In this document: piece after piece, positions 58,659 to 64,000 of the stretch | Numbering within the stretch: the first letter of the stretch is position 1 | How the letters are laid out: each line of letters begins with the position of its first letter | Source: Dietzia sp. NCCP-2495 | Lineage (GTDB): Bacteria > Actinomycetota > Actinomycetes > Mycobacteriales > Mycobacteriaceae | Assembly: GCF_026011735.1 (NCBI RefSeq) | Contig: NZ_BRVN01000004.1 | Span: 124,001 to 188,000, forward strand | Direction of reading: 5' to 3' | DNA length: 64,000 bases | Notes under the pieces: generated by a model | What the model saw: only the letters and a program-made list of their open reading frames with translations | Databases searched by the model: none | What the model was told of the DNA's origin: nothing | Translations under genes and position numbers: made by a program

Positions 58659-60838
58659 GCCAGGTAGTGGAGCTGCGCGAGCGGCAGCGTGGTGGCCGGG
58701 GCAATGGTCGCGGGCTCGCCGTCGACGGTGACGACGTACGTCTCGGGATCGACCCCGATCTCGGGGCAGCGGTCGTTGCGCACCATGTCGGCCTTGCCGA
58801 TCCCGCGGCAGCCGCGGACCGGCAGGCACGGCGAGCCCAACCCGAGCTGGTCGGGTACCCCGGCCTCGATCGCGGCGGCGGACAGGAACGTCACGCGCGT
58901 GGCCTGCAGCGCCCGGCCGTACGCCCCGAACATCGGCCGGTAGAGCACGGGTTCGGGCGTGGGCAGCGACGCGTTTGGGTCGCCCATCGGCGCCCAAACG
59001 ATCATCCCGCCCTTGATCACGGCGGACGGCTTGGCGGCGAACGAGTCGACGGGCCACACCACGAGGTCGGCGAGCTTGCCCGGCTCGACCGACCCGAGGT
59101 GCTCGGCGACCCCTGCGGCGATCGCCGGGTTGATCGTCATCTTGGCCAGATAGCGCAGGACGCGCTCGTTGTCGTTGCGCGCGCCGCCGGCGCCGTCGGG
59201 GGACGCGGCGACGTCCTCGGGCAGCGGCCCGCGCTCGAGGCGGCAGTGGTGGGCGGTCTGGAACGCGCGTATCCACGACTCGCCGATCCGCCCCATGGCC
59301 TGGGAGTCGGAGGAGAAGATCGAGATGATCCCCTCGTCGTGCAGCACGGTCTCGGCGGCGATCGTCTCGGCGCGCACCCGGGAGTCGGCGAAGCTCACGT
59401 CCTCGGGGATGTCGTGCGACAGGTGGTGGCACACCATGACCATGTCGAGCAGCTCGTCGACCGAGTTGACCGTGTACGGCAGCGTCGGGTTGGTCGACGC
59501 GGGCAGCACGTTGGGTTCGCCGCACACGCGGAGGATGTCGGGCGCGTGCCCGCCGCCGGCGCCCTCGGAGTGGAACGTGTGGATGGTCGAGTCGCCGATC
59601 GCGGCGCGCGTGTCCTCGTAGAAACCGGACTCGTTGAGCGTGTCGGTGTGTATCGCCACCTGCACGTCGTGGGCGTCGGCGACCTCCTGCACGCAGCGGA
59701 TCGCCGCGGGGGTCGTGCCCCAGTCCTCGTGGATCTTGAGCCCGGCCGCGCCGGCGACGATCTGCTCGACCGCCGACTCCGGCTGCGACGTGTTGCCCTT
59801 GCCCAGCAGCCCGACGTTGACCGGTAGCCCGTCGACGGCCTGCAGCATGCGGCCGATGTTCCAGGCGCCGGGCGTGCACGTGGTGCCCTTGGTCCCCTCC
59901 GCCGGACCGGTGCCACCGCCGAACAGGGTGGTCACGCCGTTGGACAGCGCCTCCTCGGCCTGCTGGGGCGCGAGGAAGTGGATATGGGTGTCCACGCCGC
60001 CGGCGGTGACGATCTTGTGCTCGCCGGCCACGACCTCGGTGCCCGGGCCGATCACGAGGTCGGGGTGCACGCCGTCCTGCAGGTGCGGATTGCCGGCCTT
60101 GCCCACGGCCACGATCCGCCCGTCCCGTACGCCGATGTCGCCCTTGACCACGCCGATCACCGCGTCGAGGATCGTCGCGCCGGTGATCACGAGGTCGAGC
60201 GCCCCCGACGCCCGCGTCCCGGCGGGGTCCTGCGCCATCCCGTCGCGTATCGCCTTGCCACCCCCGTACACGGCCTCCTCGCCGTACCCGCGCGAGCCGT
60301 CGTGGGTCTCGGCGTTGTGGTCGCGCGTCACCTCGATCGTCAGCGCGGTGTCGGCGAGCGTGAGCCGGTCGCCGACGGTCGGTCCGTAGATGTCGGTGTA
60401 GGTCGCGCGCGGCAGGACGGTCGGCGGCCCGTCCGGCTCCCCCGCCGTCCCGTCCCCGTCCGGCCGGGGTTCGTCGCCGAACCCGCCGGCGGCCAGCCTC
60501 TCGAGGGCCCGCGCGCGCACCTCGTCGTCGTCCAGTGGGCCGTTCACGAGCCCCGAGAACCCGTGGCAGACACGGGCTCCCGCGTAGTCGACGAGCCGTA
60601 CCGTCCGCGTCTGCCCCGGCTCGAACCGCACCGCGAGCCCGGCCCCGATCGCGAGGTGACGGCCGTAGGCGGCCCGCCGGTCGAACCGGAGCTCCCGGTT
60701 GGCCTCGAAGAAGTGGTAATGCGAGCCGACCTGGACGGCGCGGTCGCCGGTGTTGGTCACGGCGACCTCGACGGTCGGGCGTCCGGCATCGAGCGTGACG
60801 TCACCGTCTCCATAGGTGTAGTGGACTGATGCGGACAT
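58655..60838 (-). CDS. ureBC: Urease beta-alpha fusion subunit (UreB-UreC)
   Basis: 727 residues in one uninterrupted frame. Residues 1-120 are urease beta ([40 protein letters not shown]), 121-142 a Gly/Asp/Pro-rich linker, and 143-727 a full alpha subunit ([18 protein letters not shown]). Nickel ligands are His285/His287, Lys368/His370, His397, His423 and Asp511, with Cys470-His471 in the flap. The canonical TTCTPG, GLLGKGN and SDSQAMGR are all kept, so it is the conventional enzyme of the two. Gamma is a separate protein (ureA2). Beta-alpha fusion is the junction found in plant ureases but is unusual in bacteria as far as I know. Confidence 0.92.
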   Translation of the reverse strand: MSASVHYTYGDGDVTLDAGRPTVEVAVTNTGDRAVQVGSHYHFFEANRELRFDRRAAYGRHLAIGAGLAVRFEPGQTRTVRLVDYAGARVCHGFSGLVNGPLDDDEVRARALERLAAGGFGDEPRPDGDGTAGEPDGPPTVLPRATYTDIYGPTVGDRLTLADTALTIEVTRDHNAETHDGSRGYGEEAVYGGGKAIRDGMAQDPAGTRASGALDLVITGATILDAVIGVVKGDIGVRDGRIVAVGKAGNPHLQDGVHPDLVIGPGTEVVAGEHKIVTAGGVDTHIHFLAPQQAEEALSNGVTTLFGGGTGPAEGTKGTTCTPGAWNIGRMLQAVDGLPVNVGLLGKGNTSQPESAVEQIVAGAAGLKIHEDWGTTPAAIRCVQEVADAHDVQVAIHTDTLNESGFYEDTRAAIGDSTIHTFHSEGAGGGHAPDILRVCGEPNVLPASTNPTLPYTVNSVDELLDMVMVCHHLSHDIPEDVSFADSRVRAETIAAETVLHDEGIISIFSSDSQAMGRIGESWIRAFQTAHHCRLERGPLPEDVAASPDGAGGARNDNERVLRYLAKMTINPAIAAGVAEHLGSVEPGKLADLVVWPVDSFAAKPSAVIKGGMIVWAPMGDPNASLPTPEPVLYRPMFGAYGRALQATRVTFLSAAAIEAGVPDQLGLGSPCLPVRGCRGIGKADMVRNDRCPEIGVDPETYVVTVDGEPATIAPATTLPLAQLHYLA

Positions 60839-60857
60839 CGGGACTCCTCGTGCGTGA

Positions 60858-61658
60858 CTAGTGCGAGTGGCTGTAGAGGGTGCCGTCGGCGGCGACGTGC
60901 GAGTGGGCGTAACCGTGACCGTCCTCGGCCTCGAGCGCCGCGTCGATCCCGTCCCGGCCGTGCTCGAGTCGGTGCACGGCTTCGGCGGCGCGGGTGTCGA
61001 GCACGCTGCGCACGACGGCGGGCCCGAACAGCGCGGTGCCCTCGCCGGGGAGCCCGTGTCCGGTCACCGGGGCGGGGGCGAGGGTCGCCGGCACGATCAC
61101 CGGCCGCGCGACGCCGAGGGCCGTCAGGCGCGCGAGCCCCCCGGCGAGGTCGGGGTCGGGCTCGACGCCGCCGTCGAACGCCACCTCGACCAGCGCGGGA
61201 CGGCCGTACTGCCGGGCCAGGCGCGCGACGCGGAACAGTTCGGCGTCGGCGAACGGGTCGATCCCGGGGCTCACGACGAGCGCGCCCTCAGCGTCGGGGT
61301 GGCGGCGCAGAGCCGCCCGCAGGCGAGTGACCAGCATCGACGGGTCGCCGAAGGGGTCGGCCAGGGCGAGGCGGCCCGGCCCCAGCCGGGGCCGGAGGTC
61401 GCGGAGAGTGCGGGAGCAGTCCGCGATCACCGCGGGGGACCGACCGAAAGAGAGGGGGACGACGACGACGAGGTCGTCAGGAGCACCGGTCGCCAGGGCC
61501 TCCACCACGTCGCCGAGCGCGCGGCCCGGCCGGGCGGTGGGCACACCGGGATCGGGCATCCCCTCGGCCTCCGGACCGACGGCCGCGACGACGTGCACCG
61601 CGGACGGGGGGCGGTGCGCGGGGGAGTGCGTGTGCGCGCCGGGGCGGGTGTCGCTCAT
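60858..61658 (-). CDS. CbiX-like protein with His-rich ends, in urease operon
   Basis: 266 residues. Two half-domains recall the CbiX/SirB sirohydrochlorin chelatase fold: [40 protein letters not shown] and [20 protein letters not shown]. The canonical metal-site GHGSRDP is SPGIDP here, so the usual chelatase His is missing. His clusters occur at the N-terminus ([15 protein letters not shown]) and the C-terminus ([19 protein letters not shown]). It lies between ureA2 (ATGA overlap) and ureBC2. With no ureE in this cluster, it is a likely nickel-binding accessory protein replacing UreE. Alternative: a chelatase-like protein of unknown role. Confidence 0.8.
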   Translation of the reverse strand: MSDTRPGAHTHSPAHRPPSAVHVVAAVGPEAEGMPDPGVPTARPGRALGDVVEALATGAPDDLVVVVPLSFGRSPAVIADCSRTLRDLRPRLGPGRLALADPFGDPSMLVTRLRAALRRHPDAEGALVVSPGIDPFADAELFRVARLARQYGRPALVEVAFDGGVEPDPDLAGGLARLTALGVARPVIVPATLAPAPVTGHGLPGEGTALFGPAVVRSVLDTRAAEAVHRLEHGRDGIDAALEAEDGHGYAHSHVAADGTLYSHSH

Positions 61659-61975
61659 GCCCGCGTCTCTACCGGGCCGACCGGGTCGTGGACGGTGACG
61701 AGCTTGGAGCCGTCGGGGAACGTGGCCTCGACCTGGATCATGGCGAGGCGTTCGGGGACCCCGGGCATGACCTGACCCACGTCGAGGACCTGCCGGCCGA
61801 GGTCCATGCACTCGGCGACGGTCCGTCCGTCGCGGGCGTGCTCGACGATCTCCCACGAGATGAGGGCCGTGGCCTCGGGGACGTTGAGCAGCACTCCGCG
61901 GTCCAGCCTGCGGCGCGCGATCTCGGCCGCCGTGAACAGAGTGAGCTTGTCCGTCTCACGGGGGGTGAGTTTCAT
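61655..61975 (-). CDS. ureA: Urease gamma subunit (cluster 2)
   Basis: 106 residues, the usual gamma length: [40 protein letters not shown] and [19 protein letters not shown]. Unlike in cluster 1 it is not joined to beta. First gene of cluster 2; its stop overlaps the CbiX-like start. An inverted-repeat promoter region lies upstream. Together with ureBC it forms the (alpha-beta-gamma) enzyme. Confidence 0.95.
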   Translation of the reverse strand: MKLTPRETDKLTLFTAAEIARRRLDRGVLLNVPEATALISWEIVEHARDGRTVAECMDLGRQVLDVGQVMPGVPERLAMIQVEATFPDGSKLVTVHDPVGPVETRA

Positions 61976-62071
61976 CCGGCGTCCTCTCGTGGGGTGGGGT
62001 GCCGCGTCGTGCCCGCGGGGCGTGCCACGCCGTCGCGTGCCCGTGGGGCGCGTCGTTCCCGGCGCGATATG

Positions 62072-62095
62072 ACACACGCTAGCGCCGGCGTGTGT
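62072..62095. promoter_or_regulatory. Operator-like inverted repeat upstream of cluster 2
   Basis: ACACACGC (62072-62079) and GCGTGTGT (62088-62095) form a perfect 8-bp inverted repeat with 8-nt spacing, about 100 nt before ureA2. A CATATC hexamer on the minus strand (62066-62071) may be the -10 box. The nearby ArsR-type regulator is a candidate ligand. Confidence 0.45.
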
Positions 62096-62124
62096 CGGGC
62101 GTGTTTCGTCGGCTCGGGCCGCGG

Positions 62125-62412
62125 TCAGTCGTGCCGCGCGCCCATGAGGTGCAGGATGCGGTGCACCGTCTGGTCGACGAGCGAGTACCGTACGACGCGC
62201 CCGTCCGCGGGGTCGCGCTCGGCCGTCACCCACCCCTGCTCCCGCAGCACGCGGAGGGCCTGCGACGCGGCGTTGCCAGTGATACCCACGGCGGCCGCGA
62301 GGTCCGTCACGGTCGCGGCCCCCGGGCCCCGCTCGTGCATGTGCGCGAGCAGGCCGAGCCGGGTCGGGTCGGCGAGCAGGTCGAACCGCAGCGCCCAGTC
62401 GTCCAGATCCAT
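62125..62412 (-). CDS. ArsR-type regulator next to urease cluster 2
   Basis: 95 residues: [20 protein letters not shown], the helix-turn-helix [20 protein letters not shown], a wing [19 protein letters not shown] and an end [14 protein letters not shown] that includes three His and acids. Those could bind metal, as in NmtR/KmtR-type nickel sensors, but the exact alpha5 motif is not matched. An AAAGGAG ribosome site precedes it by about 9 nt. Transcribed in the direction of cluster 2 and divergent from the transport gene. Confidence 0.85.
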   Translation of the reverse strand: MDLDDWALRFDLLADPTRLGLLAHMHERGPGAATVTDLAAAVGITGNAASQALRVLREQGWVTAERDPADGRVVRYSLVDQTVHRILHLMGARHD

Positions 62413-62466
62413 CGCGACGTGCTCCTTTACATCGACGACACATCGGGTCCCTACGCTCTGGGTCAT

Positions 62467-62482
62467 GTGTCCGGCCGGACAC
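62467..62482. promoter_or_regulatory. Perfect 16-bp palindrome upstream of the binding protein gene
   Basis: GTGTCCGGCCGGACAC is a perfect palindrome in the 96-nt gap between the ArsR-type gene and the divergent lipoprotein gene, 27 nt before its start. It may be an operator for the ArsR-type protein or a leader hairpin. Confidence 0.4.
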
Positions 62483-62508
62483 GTACCGCCCCGGCAGGAA
62501 GAGTCGCC

Positions 62509-64000
62509 GTGCCCCTGTTCTACCCCTCCCCCCGCGCCCGTGGTCCCGTCTCCGCCGCGGTCGCGGCCGGTCTGGCCCTCGCATTGACCGGCTGCGTCGC
62601 GCCCGGGTCGGCCGCCCCGGAGGGCACCCGTCTCGTCCTCGCCGACGGCGCGGAACTCGGCGAGTTCAACCCCGTCTCCGGCTACGGCTCGACGGGCGTC
62701 TCGCCGCTGTACGAGGGACTGCTCCGACCGGACGCACCCGACGACTCGTCGCTCCCCGAGCTGGTCCCCGCGCTCGCGGCGGCCGAACCGGAGGTGAGCG
62801 ACGATGGCCTCGCGTGGACCGTCCGACTCCGCGAGGGCGTGCGCTTCCACGACGGCAGCGCCTTCGACTCCGCCGACGTCGCAGCGACGTACGCCGCGGT
62901 GACGGACCCCCGGTCCGGGTCCCCGATCGCGTCGGACTACGAGACGATCGAGCGCGTCGGCACCCCCGACCCGTTCACCGTGACGTTCACGCTCGCCGCG
63001 CCCGACCCCGGCTTCCCGGCACGGCTCCTGCTCGGGATCGCCCCGTCCGAGCTCCTCGCGCCCGGGCCCGCGGCGGCGTCGCCCCTCAACACCGCGCCGG
63101 TCGGGACGGGCCCGTACCGGCTCGAGAGCCTGTCGGCGGGCGAGGCCGTCCTCGTGGCCGACCCCGCGTACCGCGACGGGCCCGCCGACGTGGAGACGCT
63201 CGTCCTGCGTTCGGTGCCGGACGAGAATGCGCGCGCCCAGATGGTCCTCACCGGGGAGGTCGACGGGACGGTCCTGCCGCCCCGGCTCGCCGCCGGCCTC
63301 GCGGACCGGGAGGGCGTCGAGCTGGTCTCGGTTGCGACCGCGGACTGGCGCGGCGTCTCGCTCCCCGCCGCGCACCCGTTCACCGGGGACCCCGAGGTCC
63401 GACTCGCGCTCGACACCGCGCTCGACCGCGACGCCCTGGTCGAGCACGTCCTGGGCGGCCACGGCGAGCCCGCGACGAGCCCCGTCACCCCGGCGTACCC
63501 GGAGTTCGAGTCCACCCGACCCGCCGGCGGCGGCACACCCGTAGAGAACCTGGAGGCGGCCGCCGCGCGGCTCGAGGCGGCGGGATGGCGCCCGGACCCG
63601 GACGGGGTGCTGCGGCGCGGAGCGGACCGCGCGGAGCTCGAGCTGGCCTACCCGGCCGCGGACTCGCTCCGGCGCGAGCTCGCCTCCGCGGTCGCCGACC
63701 AGCTGTCCGGGCTCGGGGTGGCCGTGGAGATCCGTGGCGGAACCTGGGACGAGATCGAGCCGCGCGCGGCGGACGTGGCGATCCTCCTCGGCGGCGGGGA
63801 CAACCCCTACACCGTCGACACGCAGGCGTACCGCGCACTGCACTCCCGCTCGGAGCGGACCGCCCCGCTCGACAACCCGGGCGGCTACGCGAACCCCGAC
63901 GTCGACCGCGCGCTCGACGCCGCCCGCGCCGCGACCGACCCGGCCGACCGTACCGAGCGGTACCGCGAGGCCCAACGGGCGTTCGCGCTCGACCCCGGAT
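62509..64000 (+). CDS. Peptide/nickel-type ABC binding lipoprotein (3' end beyond window)
   Basis: GTG 62509, read directly from the DNA, opens a frame that stays open to the window end (at least 497 codons). The signal peptide ends in a lipobox LALTGC (Cys29). The SBP family-5 fold is seen in [53 protein letters not shown] and [20 protein letters not shown]. Such proteins bind oligopeptides, or nickel in NikA-type systems. Position beside an ArsR-type gene and a urease operon makes nickel attractive, but there is no residue proof. The rest of the transporter would be beyond 64000. Confidence 0.82.
   Translation, partial: MPLFYPSPRARGPVSAAVAAGLALALTGCVAPGSAAPEGTRLVLADGAELGEFNPVSGYGSTGVSPLYEGLLRPDAPDDSSLPELVPALAAAEPEVSDDGLAWTVRLREGVRFHDGSAFDSADVAATYAAVTDPRSGSPIASDYETIERVGTPDPFTVTFTLAAPDPGFPARLLLGIAPSELLAPGPAAASPLNTAPVGTGPYRLESLSAGEAVLVADPAYRDGPADVETLVLRSVPDENARAQMVLTGEVDGTVLPPRLAAGLADREGVELVSVATADWRGVSLPAAHPFTGDPEVRLALDTALDRDALVEHVLGGHGEPATSPVTPAYPEFESTRPAGGGTPVENLEAAAARLEAAGWRPDPDGVLRRGADRAELELAYPAADSLRRELASAVADQLSGLGVAVEIRGGTWDEIEPRAADVAILLGGGDNPYTVDTQAYRALHSRSERTAPLDNPGGYANPDVDRALDAARAATDPADRTERYREAQRAFALDPG

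Noticed and set aside
62125-62412. Definite NmtR/KmtR-type nickel sensor
   Set aside because: The His at the end do not match the known alpha5 metal motif spacing, so a metal role is kept as a hypothesis only.
62125-63975. 616-codon minus-strand frame running from the ArsR-type gene under the lipoprotein gene
   Set aside because: Only its last 95 residues make sense (ArsR). The rest is antisense to the clear lipobox protein on the plus strand.

Overview
The window is about 64 kb of very GC-rich DNA with tightly packed, often 1-4 nt overlapping genes, many GTG starts and several starts that look leaderless. Mce/YrbE genes beside a FadD5-like ligase, an LpqY/SugABC-type sugar importer, a DtxR/IdeR-type iron box, KstR-type boxes and F420/LLM chemistry point to a mycolic-acid actinomycete (Mycobacteriales). 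A Dietzia- or Gordonia-like genus is my inference; nothing here proves a genus.

Left part (1-17 kb): a long minus-strand unit runs fadA, fadB, nitronate monooxygenase, crotonase, fadD5-like ligase, yrbEA, yrbEB and a partial mceA, so lipid import and beta-oxidation are transcribed together. A tandem-domain TetR regulator is divergent from fadA. Near-identical operator-like sites (GATCACATATAT core) lie in the fadA/TetR gap and in the gap between an aldehyde dehydrogenase and an acyl-CoA dehydrogenase, suggesting one fatty-acid regulon. An MpaB/DUF2236 oxygenase, a GXWXG/DUF4334 protein and an LLM oxidoreductase follow.

Middle part (17-44 kb): a trehalose-type ABC importer (LpqY-SugA-SugB; the ATPase lies beyond an iron-regulated siderophore-interacting protein gene), a Tat-exported PhoX phosphatase behind a PHO-box-like triple repeat, assorted hydrolases, SDRs and regulators, a ketosteroid-isomerase-like gene and a HsaD-like C-C hydrolase each preceded by a KstR-type palindrome, a two-component system followed by an ABC-2 exporter, and a secreted lipase. 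The gaps between genes here hold several tandem repeats and long hairpins.

Right part (44-62 kb): two complete but very different urease clusters face each other. Cluster 1 (plus strand) is ureAB (gamma-beta fusion), ureC (divergent pocket loops), ureG, ureD, ureE (poly-His tail), ureF and an orphan UrtA-type binding protein. Cluster 2 (minus strand) is ureA, a CbiX-like protein with His-rich ends, a ureB-ureC (beta-alpha) fusion, ureF, ureG, ureD and then the full urea transporter urtABCDE. Cluster 2 has no ureE; the CbiX-like protein is the candidate nickel-handling replacement. An ArsR-type regulator and a divergent, truncated peptide/nickel-type binding lipoprotein end the window. The most novel items are the beta-alpha urease fusion and the CbiX-like protein in the ureE-less operon.
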